64,000 nt of DNA from Dromaius novaehollandiae. Lineage: Eukaryota; Chordata; Aves; Casuariiformes; Dromaiidae. A model generated the notes under the pieces. That model was not told where the DNA came from, ran no database searches, and saw nothing but the letters and a program-made list of their open reading frames with translations. Made by a program: the position numbers and the translations under genes. Of this stretch, positions 47,297-60,551 are shown piece after piece. The number at the start of each line of letters is the position of its first letter. Position 1 is the first letter of the stretch. The stretch covers positions 40,523,835 to 40,587,834 of the forward strand of contig NC_088102.1 of NCBI RefSeq assembly GCF_036370855.1. Reading direction: 5' to 3'.

Positions 47297-48184
47297 TTCG
47301 GCCAGCAGTGTCCGTCTGGCATAGTCACTGAAGTGCTTCCTCAGCCAGGCCAACAGGTCTTTTCCTCCATGTGAAATTGCTATCTCCCTGACTACCTTCC
47401 TCCATCCCAGGACCTCCTTCCAAAGCCTTGTGCACTTCGCTCTTCCCTTTCTGCCTACCCCTTCTTTATTTCTCCTCTTTCTCTTTCCTTACCCTCCTTG
47501 AGACATGACTTTCTGCTTCCCTCAGCATCCTGAGCTTATTCTCAGTGTCAAGCACAAATCAGAAAGGAAGCAGTTAACATTGCACAATTCCTGCACAATT
47601 TGCATGGGCTCATAGAGCTGGCAGAAGTAGGTCGCACCAGGTCTGCCTCAGACCTCTCCCTTCCTCCTCCCTCAGCTTCTACATTTGTTTTACTAATTTT
47701 TTTGGGGGGGGAGAGGGGGAAGAGAGAGAAAAAGGTGTAAAAGCTGAGTAGAAAGCAACAGAAAGACAGTGACTGCGTCCTTTCCAACTTGCATTCCTAC
47801 TCAGCCTCTTTTTTTTTTTTTTTTGCATCTCCCACTAATGCTTCGTCTCTCTGTTTCTGTTCTTTCCATCCTTTCCTCTCATTTTCTCTTCCCACTTCCC
47901 AATCTTCTGTTCATCTATATATCCTCTTCTTTATACCCTAATATTTTGTTTCTAGGGAATTTGTCTTCTATCCCAGAGATGATAAACTGTCTCTGGGCAT
48001 GAGAGGCAATTGTCACTTGGTAGATATTTCTTTGCAGGCCTGTGGTGTGAGTGTAAGCCTCTCCTTGAAAAGCACTGTGAACTCAGCCTCTAAATCTTCT
48101 GAGACTCCAGGATCTGCCTGAGACGCCTGGGCTGAAGGCACTGTGAAAGGACCAGGGGATCACCAAACACTTCCTATTGCCATG

Positions 48185-48240
48185 CTGAAGGCCTGGGTTC
48201 AAGTCCTGCCTTTCCACTTGGTGAGTACAAGCTGCTGAAA
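48185..48240 (+). repeat. Possible MIR-like SINE fragment
   Basis: The string GGCCTGGGTTCAAGTCCTGCC at 48190-48210, followed by TTTCCACTTGGTGAGTACAAG, follows the MIR core order (CCTGGGTTCAAGTCC-GGCT-TGCCACTTACTAGCTGTG). The match is about 50 bases and eroded, with no clear tRNA-like head. Confidence 0.35.
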
Positions 48241-48805
48241 TGGCAGGTTGTGCTGGGGTGAAGAAGGGGGGGGGGGGGTGATGGGAAGGCGCCTTAGCCA
48301 ATTTTTAAACCATCTTTGTATATCTATAAAATTGACATAATTGTATCTCTTTTAGTAAGAGGCCATTTGTGTGCTTTTGCTGTTTATACGTGTCTAGGAG
48401 GAAATTGTAGGCAGTACCTGCCAAGTATATCCCCAGAAATATTTTTGAAACTGTCATCTGCAGGCATTGAACACCAGAGGCTGTTTAATCTCTCTCCCAC
48501 TCTCCTTCTCTCTCCAAGCCCCCATCTCCTACTCTCTGGCCCATTTTTTATAGGAAAAGAATTTAGCTCTTTAGTTCAGCGTAAGAAATTAAACAATTGT
48601 GTTTGAGATGACAGAGGAGTCCAAAAGCATAACCATTGGTCATTCTCAATTCTTGATAAAGCAGCATCAGTTTGAGGCAGAGGAGGGGGAACAGCTGAGC
48701 ATCTGAAATGCAGACACCCTCGAGAGAGGCTTCCAGGCCCTAGGGAAGGCGGCCAGTGGGCCTGATGTCCTCGGCCAGCAGTGAGTGCACGCCTGGTGTC
48801 TGTGG

Positions 48806-48823
48806 CCCCCCCCCCCCCCCCCC
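48806..48823 (+). repeat. C18 homopolymer
   Basis: Eighteen consecutive C residues (G18 on the minus strand). The length is likely to be polymorphic and error-prone. Confidence 0.9.
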
Positions 48824-49824
48824 GACACTGGCCACGGTCTATCCTGGCTGTATTAAATGGCTATGTGGGGGGTACCGCACATGGCAGTGTGCACTGTGCC
48901 AGGTGCAGGATGTGAAAGGTGGCTGAAAAAAGTCCTCCAAAGCCTCATGGTGTTCATGACCACCTGAAGGGATGAAAAGCTTCAAGTCCCAGTGGTGACA
49001 GTGAGGTGGGGCAGGTGTGAGGAAATCTTCCTCTCCTCTCCTCCTTCCTTATTAGTTTGGAGGGGTTGTGAGATAAAGAGAATAAACAACTTTGCTGCAT
49101 GGATCTGGAATATTGCAGAGGGAAAGAATCTCATGCTGCCATGGAAATGGGATATGGCACCATGGGGACTCTGATCTTGAAACATCACAATATCACTTGT
49201 ATAGTGACCTTTTAGAATTGGCCCATTGCAGTCACGGGTACCCTGGTCCCATTTGGTCCCACCACTAGTCCAGCCAACTTCTGGCTCTCCAGGGCTGTGT
49301 GACAGATGGAGGGGATACACTTTTCCCCCAGCCATCAAATACCCTACTCATGATTTGGTTTTAAGTGGCCATTATAAGTGACCTGGGAAAAAGAGATCCA
49401 AAAAGAAATCTGGAGAAAAATGTGTAAGCAAAATGAGTCACGTTCATGGCATGAACTTCTATAAACATCTGTCCAAACTGTCAAAACGGATCCCTACATA
49501 TCCATGTTCTGCAGCTTCTGGAGGAGACTCTATTCACTGTGACCGGGAATAGAAAACTTGAAATCATCCAGAATTCCTTATGTTCAGCACAGGGAAAACA
49601 ACTGGAAACAATACTGAGCTGTCAAATGACATTACAGAAAAAAGCCAAGCATGCACCTTGGTAAGCAAACAAAACTGTCTCCAATAAGCACTGACCAGAG
49701 TCAGCTATATCCCACAAAAACACAATTTATACCATATTACTTCTACTGGCAGTTGCTTAGTGAAAATATGAAAGGATCCCAAACTGGGAAGCAGGCACAG
49801 ATAGACTCATTGCAAAGTTAAGTG

Positions 49825-49897
49825 TATACATACATACATACGTGATACATACATACATACATATGTGATACATACATACATACATACATACATACAT
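49825..49897 (+). repeat. (TACA)n tetranucleotide microsatellite
   Basis: TACA units run for about 73 bases with two related interruptions (CGTGATACAT and ATATGTGATACAT). The interruptions share GTGATACAT, suggesting that a TACA block with its interruption was itself duplicated. Confidence 0.93.
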
Positions 49898-52800
49898 GAA
49901 GCTGGTACATAGGAACAGAGGATCTGGCCTGTAGTGTTGCAGTTATCATATATTACCATGAAATCTTAATACAGAAACAAATATTAGCAGAGGTAGAGCA
50001 TTTTCTAACATCACACGATGTAGATAGTGACTTCAGTTAAAAAAAAAAAAAGATAGCTTCATGCACATTTTTCTTGTTCTTATGCACATACTCATGACTC
50101 ATTCAGGACAGACACTCCAAGATTTAATGATATTTCCTGCACATGGTTTGTGATTCAGGTGGGAGAGTCAGTGCTTCAATTTACTTTACAATACAATTAG
50201 TAATTTTGATTCCTGGAGATAACAAGAGCTGCAAGCAGAGAGCCAGAGCTGCCCTGATTTAGGACATTTTTAAAGTCTGAAGTGTGTAGGGTACAGTTAA
50301 AAACACAACCCATCTGCCTTTAGGAGTCAGGGGGATTTTTCCAGGGAAAAGAGTTGGTGTATCAAGTTAGACTGAATGGGGTGAAAACTATTTAAAGAAG
50401 AGACTGATTCAGTTTTCTTTTTAAACTTCTCTTTGGGTTATTTTAAAACCTTCAGCAAAGAATTGGGTCATTTCTTGTTCTATTTGAATTAATTTGTCCA
50501 ATTTTTGTTATTTGTTTATTAAATTACAATTCACCCCTTGGCAGCTACATTCTAGGTGAATCTAGTAGCTGCAAATATTGCATTCATATTTTGCTTACAA
50601 AGCACAGAGGCAAAAAAAATCAAGTTAATGGTCCTCCTGATGAATTGACTAATTTGCTCTCATAAGTGGATATATAAACATTAATTATGTTCTGAAGGGC
50701 TCCAGCCATTAAAACGAAGCTGGGAAGAAACACAGGACTTTTTTCTTTACTTTTCCACACACATAAGGGTAGGAAAGCCCTGTCCCTCATATTCAACTTC
50801 TGTTTTCTTTTCAGGATATATTTGGTCTGGTGCTGACCTGTTTACCTAAGGACACATGCTCTCTCTTCAAAAGAGAGGTTAATCTTGTATGGGATCTTTT
50901 GTGTTTCATCATGATCTTTCTATGTTTTTTTTCAGTTGATAACAAAATCAGAGAGGAGAAGTAAGTCCAATTCTAACTTACCAGCTCTGTCCTGCTTTTA
51001 ACAGGGATGGTCCAAAACATTTGTGATCTTGGTGCTCACTTCTACACACAGTGCTGTTTGACACCAAACACACGTTGCACAGCTGTAATGGCAAGAAGGC
51101 TAACATTTAACAATGTCTACATTTTTAACACCACATTCATCGTGAAGCCATGTCACCGGGGTGCAGAACCCTTTTGTCAGTGATACTTGGGCTGCTCTTG
51201 TCTCTACAGTTCAGTTTTGGACTTGTGGTTCAGTATTTCTCCTGATAAAGGAGTTTTATTGCTATTATTATTTACTAAGCGTACTTCTCATGGCTGATAC
51301 ATCACAAAGCAGAGTGAGACATGGCCCCTGCCACAAAGGATTTAAATTTTGAATAGGACAATACAGCAAACAGAGTGTGAATACAGAGTGTGCGTGTGTG
51401 TATATATGTATATTTATACATACACATCAGGAAGACACAGACACAGAATCTGGAAACCTATCGCACGAGGTGTAATTGCTGAGCTCATGCAGTGCCCAGT
51501 GACCTGAGCCTTGGTGCTCTGACCTGAGTCAGACCCAGGGTTTTCGGGGGTCCAGAATCAGGCTAATCAGTTGAAGCGTGAGCTGCAGCTCCTGAGCTGT
51601 GGCTTGGCTGCCACATCTAATCACTAGGAACCAGTAAGGGCAGGGACATTTCTCTAGAGTACAAATTTTTACATCTTTGCACAAATTAAAATTAGTAGTT
51701 ACCAACCATAACAACAGCCTAAACTTGTGTCTTCCTTCACAGCTTGGTAAAAAACAAATACCCCCCCCCCCCAACCATTTGTCTGATAAGCACATGTTGA
51801 ATAAATAAAAAAGATGCAGTTGTCTCTTGTTGACGTTAATAAGCATTTCACTTGGGCAAGGTGGAGCATACCGGGAAAGTCATCAACTTTTATTTCCTCA
51901 TCCAGCAGTCACGGGGTGCATCATCCGAGTGCCATAGTTGCGCCTCAGCTGATACTGCGCTTCTTAGGGCCGTAGGACTGATCCCTGCTTTGACTGAAGC
52001 TGTGTTAAGACTCTCATTTCTGAATCATTTTATGGTGCTTCTGGTTGTTTACTTTTTTCTCTTAGCCTGTGTTTTAAAGCATCCTTGCACTTCAGAAGGG
52101 TAAAAAATATGAATGGATGAATAATGTCTGCAAAGCAAAAAGAATATAGCCCTTTCTTATCACTAGTTTACTATGACAATGTACTCTTGGTACATCTCCT
52201 TTAGCAAGCAAAAATGCAGTTTTAGTTTATTGTAACTCAGAGTTTTGCAAAATGTCAAAGTGGTGCTGAGTCTAGATCATTGCTGAAACAGTAAGACTGA
52301 TGACAGATTCCCAGCCTGTCTGCTAGATAGGTAGGAGCAAGACAGAAGAGCTTTGGCAAGCTCCTGTCAGAAACATGAAGCTTGCGGAAAGATTGTCCAG
52401 CCTTTCAGGTCCTCCTGACTGCACTGAGACCATATTTTATATGTTGTCATAGAAAGAGCAGAACAATAATACATGTATTGTCTAACCTATTTTTAGCCCT
52501 TCTCAAAGAATGAAGGGAAAGACCCTCAGAGATATGACTCATTATCATGTCTAATGGAGGTTATGTTTAATTAATCTTCAAATAAATCCAAAGGAAAGTG
52601 AATTGAGTCTGTCTCTGTAAGTAATATAAGGATGTTAGAAAATGTATCATTTTTGATGGCTTTATATTTATCCTTTTCTGGTGAGATACTGGGGAGGTAC
52701 TGGGAGGAAAAGAGGGATAGAGGAGTTTTTCCTCACCAGTCACTGAAGTACTAAAGAAATATTCCCATCCATTATGGGGCAATTGGAAGGAGGTGTGAAG

Positions 52801-55800
52801 AGTTCTTTTAAAAATTTATTTCCCCAGAAGCCTATGAAATCCCCAGGCACAGCCTGGTGCAGTAAGTTTTATCGTAAGACACGTCTTTCTGTGACATTAC
52901 AAACTGGATGCTCACATAATCGCATCAAGGATAGAAGACTTCTTTTTCTGTTGAAATACAGAGCAGGGAACCAGTTTCAGAAATAGTTAACTATAGCTTT
53001 TTTCTGGGAGTGATTGCATTCCCCCATCCCCAAAATGGTCACTGGGGACACAACCAGTGTATTTCTGCGATTAACAGAGACGACCATTTGAAACCCTTCA
53101 GAAGCCCTTTAGACGGGAAGAACTGCCCGATGGCTGCGTGTGGGCTGCACAGATTCACCTTCCTCGGCGATGCGAGCTGGTAACACCAGCCACAAATACA
53201 CACGTTTGCATTTTGGCAGGCGCAGCTGCTGATGTTCCCTATTAGGTCAGGAAATGTGTGAGGTTTGCCAGTCCCTGCGAGGTAAGTGCTGTTTTGGCCA
53301 GTGTCCCAGGGCTGTGGCATCACTGGAGGAGCTGCAGCGCAGCTCGGCCGTGATGCAGCAGTGCTGCTCCCAGCTCTGAAGTCCCTCTCTCTGGTGCCCC
53401 CATCTTAGCTGCTCCTGGGCTCCTTCCCCTGTGTGGTAGGGAAAGCGCCCGCTGACGCCGAGAAGCTAGAGTTAAGAACCAGAGAGAAAATCATGTTCTG
53501 AAAGAGTTGTGGAATATGCACTGGCAGCAAATACACAGCCGCTCATCCTGGGAGAGTGAAGAGTAGCAAGTACAGCTGCCTCTGAAAAAATATTTCTTCT
53601 TCTTCCAGGCTACAGCCTTCAGTTCTGGCTACCCATCAGAAAAAAAAAACCATGCAAACGTAGAATGGCCCTGGAAACAGGTAATAAAATAATTTGGAGA
53701 ATGGCACGATCTCCACATGAGAACAGATGGAAAAGGTGAAGTCTGTATATTTAACTGAGGAGATGAGTTACAGTGTATATGATTTAGAAAATACTAATTA
53801 ATAAAGTGAAAGCACATTTGAGTCCTTTGCAGGCTTTCTGAGTACAGTAACATGGGAGTGCTGAAAGAAAATGGAGGACAACAAATGAAAAAAAAAGATA
53901 AAAGGGGTAGTTTTATCTGTTTCATACATTCATGTTTTATCCTATGGAAATCCTTGTAATGAGATGTTTCTGAGGTTAAGATGTTTATGGAATTCAAGAC
54001 CAGCAGTGACTTACATGGTCAGTTGCTATCCTCAGGGTAATTAACTATATGACCACAAACGATGCCAGGTGGCAAGTGGGGTTTGTATCCCCTGCTTTCT
54101 TGAAAGCCTTGGGAAGTGTTACTAAACAGTGTGTTAGGTGATACAAGGGCTGCTGTAAGATTTTCTCTTCTCTTGTTATTCACAGGATGTCAAAGATTTG
54201 AGTGGCTAGGACAGGTCCTGGTTCCATCTTAGCTGTGACAATGCACAGGAGGTTTGGGTTTTTTGTTTTTTGGGTTTTTTTCCCTACTTTGGGGAGTGCC
54301 TCAGTGACAGACAAGGAAAGGAAAGGAGGAACAGTTCGGCAGATGCTGCCCATGGCTGTACTTGCCTTTCCAAAGGGGCTGAGAGGCTGCAGTTCTCCAG
54401 GGGAAGATTTGCACCTCTGACATTTTATCGCCTTGACAATTCTCTGTGACTATCCCAGCAGCAACCTGCCATACGTAACCAGGGACGCTGGAACAGAAGG
54501 GTCATTGAACTGAGACAAACTGGAGGTGTCCAAACTCCATATTTGTACTCTAGAGAATTTTAGGTACTTTTTACTGACTTTTACTCCATGCTACAAAGTT
54601 CACCGTGGTTCACGGAAAGCCTTCCTGCATCATAGGGTATAGAGTCTTCTTCCATACCCATTTCTGGTCTACCAACAGATGGAAGCATGTTTCCAGTATA
54701 TGGGGGGAGGAGGGTGTAGAGGATGAGAAAAGGTACATGTGTGGATGCTGCTACCCCTTTTCTTCCATTCTCAATACAGGAATAGAATTTTTGATTTTTT
54801 TTCTTTTTTTTTTGGCTGAATTCCCTCATAACCCTTATATGTAACAATATCTCCCCCATCTCAATTTACAATGCAGATTTTTCTGGCACAAACCAGAGGA
54901 GTTGGTGGTAGGAGATGACACTTTGACCTGTTTATATCCTGAAGAGGGATATATAGGCTGTAAGTGTTTAGTTTTTATTCTGGAAAGGCAAGAATTTTAG
55001 ATTTACCTGTATATGTTCTGGAAATGCTTATGTCGTCCTGTTCATTCACCTCTGTTTGTAGCAGTGTAGCCAGAACACCAAAGAGTTCACTGTGAGTTAC
55101 AAAATTTGTCTAAAGAGCTGGGTAAGTCTCAGTGTTTATCCCATATTCACTCTCACTGCTTGGGGTACATGGGTTGGTTGTACCAGGTACTGTCAGACTT
55201 TTGTACCTGGGAGATACAGAGAGCCTGTCTTAGGACATAGGCTGTAACCCATCTGGAGTGAGAGCTGCTCACCTTCGTTTATAAAATGCCTGTCATAACA
55301 GTTCCTGGCCGTGGTCTATGCCTAATAACATAAATGTTTCATGAGAGCTTCTAACTCTCCATTTTTTTTGTCCCTTATACATCCTAGTATTATTTTATGT
55401 TCTCAGAGTCCTGAGGAAATGATGGCACTGATGCAATGGCAGGAATAACGAGGATTGTTCTGTACAACTGAACACTGCAAACAAAAGGTAATAGTGTGGT
55501 GGTGGGGAGTCCTGGAAAGCTAGACACATGTCCATATTGAGGAACACTATCATAACTTCAATGTTGTAAAGTAAATGAATGTGTAAGCTAGAGCTGAGAC
55601 ACAGGCTGTTCTGTTGCTCCAGCATTAGCAGAGTTAGCAGTTTTTCTGCAAATGTGATGCAAGTCTCCCTATTTTTTTCAGAGAAATGTATAATTCCACG
55701 TTGGCATTATGGAAGAAATAGCTTGCAGGACAAGCATGCCCCTCCACAGCCGTGGCAAATAAGACAGCTGACTGAAAACAACAAAAGCGTTTAGGATTCC

Positions 55801-58800
55801 CTTTTTATCTGAGCTTTTCCAGATTCACTGTGTTCTGTGATGAAGAGAAAGCAAAGGGCAGGGCAGGGCTGGGCCACCCTCCTGGGGTGTCTGAAGTCCT
55901 GACATGCCATGTAGGCAACAAGATGGGAGGCGATGCCTTTGTACAGGTATGGAGGGTCAGCACCAACCCTCAAAGATGCAGAGTAGTGGAGAGGGGACAG
56001 GCGGACAAGTAACATCTGAGGACAGCAAGAATATCATAGCAGCAGAGAATGAATCAATGGTGCCCTTGAGACTGGGCTTTAACTAAGAAAATAAATCAAG
56101 TACAAACATACCTGTTTTCCAAAAATAAAAGGCAGAAAAAATGTATTGCAAACTGCATTGCCCCTGCTTCCCAAATAGTGAATGAGGAATCCTGTTGGAT
56201 TCCCATATTAGTCATGGTCTTTCCTGACACTGTTTATGTAACTAAGTAAACAGCAGCCCACATGCAATGTCCTAAGTCTGTGGAAGCACAAGTTTAAGTA
56301 GAGAAGTACATTTCTTACTAAGGGTGCATTGCAGTTTTATTTTCAGTAATGAGACTGGACAAAATGCAAGGTACTGACAGCATACATATTCGTATTCTCA
56401 GATCCCACTACAGTGGACCTACTAAAACCAAGGCAGTAGCACTAAAAGAAAAGTGAATGAAGAGAGTGAGCAAAATTGGTGATGTGCTAGGGACTTTTGT
56501 AGAAGGATAGTGTTTACATGTATAGTAACAGCCAGATGGCAGAATACTTCTGAAAAGAAGAATATACTCTCCATTCTTTTTTGCTGCCTCTGGGTATTTT
56601 ACACCCATTGCCATACAAGTGTTCCCTCTGTAAATAAAGCTGTGGGATAGACAATGAGCAGTTTAAAACTAAAGGACATTGCCATGGCCTATAAACCCAC
56701 AAAGGGTAATTTTCCATGTCCAAGGGAAAAACTTAGGGAAAAACTACTTAGAACTTTAATCTGGCTTGGACCAAAAATGCTTAAAATGCGGAGATGGGTC
56801 TAGCTGTCATATTAAAAACACATAATTTCCAGTTACTTGAAACTCCCTGATGAGACAGTCTCAAACTTTTGCCAAAGTGGTTCTTCTTAAACTACAATGG
56901 GTAAAACTTGAGTAGCTGCATAGGAAACTTTTTTTAAAATGCTGATACATGTTCACTGTTTTAGTTCTTTAATGTTTGGGGGGGGAGAAACAAGCTTTAA
57001 GACAATCAGCTGAAAACTGGGAACATGTCTCCCTGCAGTGGGTTGTATCATGATCATGATAGGATGGCAGAAAGTGAAGGGGACAAGAAGATAAAAACTG
57101 AGTTTTTGATTAGTCTCATTTCTGCTTTCATCTCTTGTTTTTTCTTCAGTGTTATCACTTTCTTGCTTAGGAGTTTTTCCTGACAGTCCAGCTGTTGTGG
57201 CTAGAAACACAGTGCTCTACCTGGTCCCTCACAGAGAAAAATTGTTTGATATTACTGCTGGACTAAGCTTACTATGCCTGCAGCCAATGCCTGGTGTAAA
57301 AAGTATCTTTGAAGCTGATCCTATTTTTTCCTAGTGTAGTAATTCACATTGCTGTGTATGAAAACTGGTATGCATTGGGCTGCTGGTCTCATGGTCTCCT
57401 TTTAATGGTGACTGCAAAGCTGGGAACCTTGGATTCCCTAGGACCTCATACATGTTATCTGGAATGATGTTGAAATACTAGGATACTTTTGCATTTTCCT
57501 TTGCCATTTTTGCCACTTTCCTTTAAAAATACCTAACAGGATTGGCCATTCAATGTCAAAATGAAGCATTAAGCCCCAAGAATTAAGTGTGCCATGGTCT
57601 AGCTTGCTCTTTTTATTCTTGCTTCCTCCTCAGGTTCAGGAAACAATCCTGCAGGCTAACAGCTTGTCCAAAGCTTCCGTGAGAGTTCAGAGAGCTTTGC
57701 AGAACCAGGTGCCTTCTGATTAAAATCTTTTAGCTGAGTTTCTTCTCCTCCAAGTTCAGAACCTTAACAGCTAGCGTGAGTTGGTTGTCCAGGCTTTCCC
57801 CAAAAGAAGGAAGAGATGGTGTCATTTCCAGAAGGCAACACATCCCATTGTCAAATCAGTATCTAAACCCAGTGAATTAATTAGCCCTTCAGTGACTACA
57901 GAGGAAGCCTAGGACATTGTCTTAGATGAGGACCTAGCCTTTAGCCTGGCAGAGTTCATTCAGGAAAATGAATTGGCCACTTAGTGTAGGAGAGCATTCC
58001 TGTTACTTGGATCTGTGCACCATCCCCATCAGATAACATGGTCCTTGGAGGCTGAGCTGGAAAACGCATGGAGTATTTTTAGCTTTGTTTGGAATTCATT
58101 TGTGATTATCTAAGTTACCGTGAAATTGACTGGCAGGTTAATGTACAAATTGGCCCAGTAAAGTCCAAACCACTGCATTTGTTTTTGAAAAGAAAGTAAG
58201 GGAAGAGCCAAGGCTCTTTTGTCATGGAGTACGGGATTTGAAACTGCAGATTAAAAATAAAAACTGTTTGAAATAATTAAAAACAAAGGACTGAAAACAT
58301 GTGGGCATGGGCTGATCTGTGGAGACCTGAGGGTAGGAAGGAGATAAATTTGCAGAGAATAGGCAGACGTAATGCTTTGCCTTACATCTAAAGTGAGCTA
58401 AAACCTAGTTGCCTTTGAAGAAAGCAGTCTTTGCACCCCTCCTTCCCTTCCCATCCACCTGCATGGTCCTGCCCTCTCCTTGCATCAGCTCTAGAGAAGT
58501 GCAGCTGCAAGGGGCCTTGATTCAGCTGGCTGTTTCAGTGGCAGAGTTGTCTTTATTTGTTGTAGCCTTTGTTTTCCACCAGTTCTGCCAGCTGAATTGA
58601 CCTGTCCTGCAGCCATATGGCCACTAGATGCAGGTGATGGAAGTCGGGGGGATGTGTGGCCAAAGCCTGGGTGGGGAAAGCAGGGTTTTGGTAGCATGTA
58701 CCTGTTAGGTCAACTGTATCGTGAAACTGTACTCCTCTAGGAGCCCAGGGGAGCAATGTGCTGGTCTGGTGGTCCTAGGGAGTATATCCATGGCGATGGC

Positions 58801-60059
58801 CCTGGATGAACATGCAGCCCCTGGGGATATGGACAGGGCAGTAACAGCTTCATCTTTTTCAGAGCTTTTAGAGCTATAAAGCAAAACAAAAGCATGAGAT
58901 CTAATAGAGAACAGAAGCTTGGCTGTCGTTTCAGGGTCACATTTCAGTTCCTGGCTAGGCTAAATCTGGAAAGTCGGTTGCTCTGAAATATACTTTTGAT
59001 TTTTGATGTTTTACTTAGAACTATTCAATTTGGAAAGTTCATATATCAAACATACACAGAAGCAAAGAAGGCTGAGTCTGTTTGAGAGGGAAAGACACTG
59101 GAATTATTTTTGTGCTTACCTGATCATTCACAAAACTAAATAGTTGTGCATCTAGAAAAAGAGAATTTCTTTAATATTCCAAAAGGATGAGGAGGATCAG
59201 CTGATTATAACACAGGGAAAAGAGCTCCATTTTTTTAGCATGTGTGGGTAGGTTATATCTCACAGTCACATGAGCTGAGCTGTGGGCCTTTTCTAAATAC
59301 AGTACAACTATCATGGAGGCTACTATTCCTTTGCACGATATGGGATTCAAAGGAGGAAAAATGTAGCAAATAAATTTAAAAGAAAATGGGATTTTAGAAG
59401 TAGAATCCATGAAAATCTGGGCGAGAATATCAAGGAGAGAAAATTGGACCCCTCTGATCTAAAGAATTCTAAAGGATTCATGAGAAAAGCCCATATATCA
59501 CATCTCCCCCAAAGTCTCCATTTTCACTGTCAGCATAAGGTCTCTAAATTACTGCAGATACAGAAGTTTTACTTGGAGTGAGGTGGTCCGATGGACTATT
59601 GCAGCGTTAAAGACTTTCTTTCTCCATGTTTCAATATTCCTGCTTTTCTGTGTGTTGTTGCTATCAGCTGCTGAGCTAAAATCTGAGAAACCTTTTTAGA
59701 AGGAAGGAAAAAGAGACAGGCATATCTTAAAAGAGTGACTACCTTTTATGGATGGTAATAAAACTACACCACAATTACCAAAAATTAATGTTTGAATGAA
59801 AAACTGAATTTGGTTCACCTGCGTTCAATCCCCTTTGAAGCCTGAGTCCCATTAGTATTTTAGTAAAAGAATTCCTTGGCAAAAAATGGACAGAAAGAAT
59901 GAGTTTTAAGCAACTACTTTGGACAAGGCAGATTGTGAACTTGCATATATTTGTATTGGAAACCTGATGCTGAGCTGCATTAACAAAATCTACTCAGATA
60001 GTAGTTACTGATATTTCATTGTCAAAATGTAAGGATGAGTTGCATGAAGATCCACGGAG
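49898..60059. other. Intergenic sequence, no gene supported
   Basis: No recognisable exon or RNA gene. It contains an AT-rich conserved-looking block (50400-50720), TG/TA simple sequence (51387-51426), C12 (51761-51772), and a perfect 16-bp palindrome (57046-57061). A moderately CpG-bearing stretch runs from 53100 to 53470. Confidence 0.5.
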
Positions 60060-60551
60060 GATTGTTCTAGGTTGGGTAGTATTCATTAAATTCATTAATG
60101 AGCTGGATGATGACACAAAGAGAATCCTTATTAAATTTGCAGATAGTTTCAAGCAGCAAGAGACTGCAAGTAAGTTAGAAGCCAGGATTAAAATTCAATG
60201 GTCTTGATAAATTGCAGATATGATGTAAAAAAATGTGGTAGCATTCAATATGAATAAGAGCTATATTTAGACAGGAATGAGGAACTGCAGAAATGCAGGA
60301 CAGCAAAGAACTGTCTTGATAGCAATCCTGCAGAAGAAGATAAAGCAGCATCACAGATCACAAACTGAACATGGGTCAATAACACTTGGCTAGTGCAAAA
60401 AAGAGGAATGGCTTCCTGGGCTGTCTGCACAGGCGCAGAGGCCACAGGATACAGTGATCTAAGTGGTCTTTCCACTCCATTCAGCTCTAGTAAGGCCTCA
60501 GATAGAGCACTGTGTCCAGTTTTGGACACTGAACAAAACTGGAAGCAGGGA
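60060..60551 (+). mobile_element. CR1 LINE internal fragment (plus orientation)
   Basis: The order of blocks matches the end of CR1 ORF2: TTCATTAATGAGCTGGATGATG, then CTTATTAAATTTGCAGATAG, AGCCAGGATTAAAATTCAATG, CAGATCACAAACTGAACATGGGTCAA, then TAAGGCCTCAGATAGAGCACTGTGTCCAGTTTTGGACACTG. The peptide remnant FINELDDDTKRILIKFADSF around 60080-60150 recalls the reverse transcriptase FINDLDDG-like segment. Both ends are truncated and the 3' terminal repeat is missing. Frameshifts and stops show it is dead. Confidence 0.85.

Larger units (their letters stand above)
46325..49824. other. Intergenic sequence with simple repeats and a pyrimidine-rich zone
   Basis: No gene is recognised. A strand-asymmetric zone runs from about 47335 to 47965: pyrimidine-rich to 47520, purine-rich at 47700-47765, then pyrimidine-rich again. 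Short homopolymers include T16 (47809-47824), G13 (48266-48278) and C18 (48806-48823). A (CAG)6 run is at 47279-47296. Confidence 0.5.
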
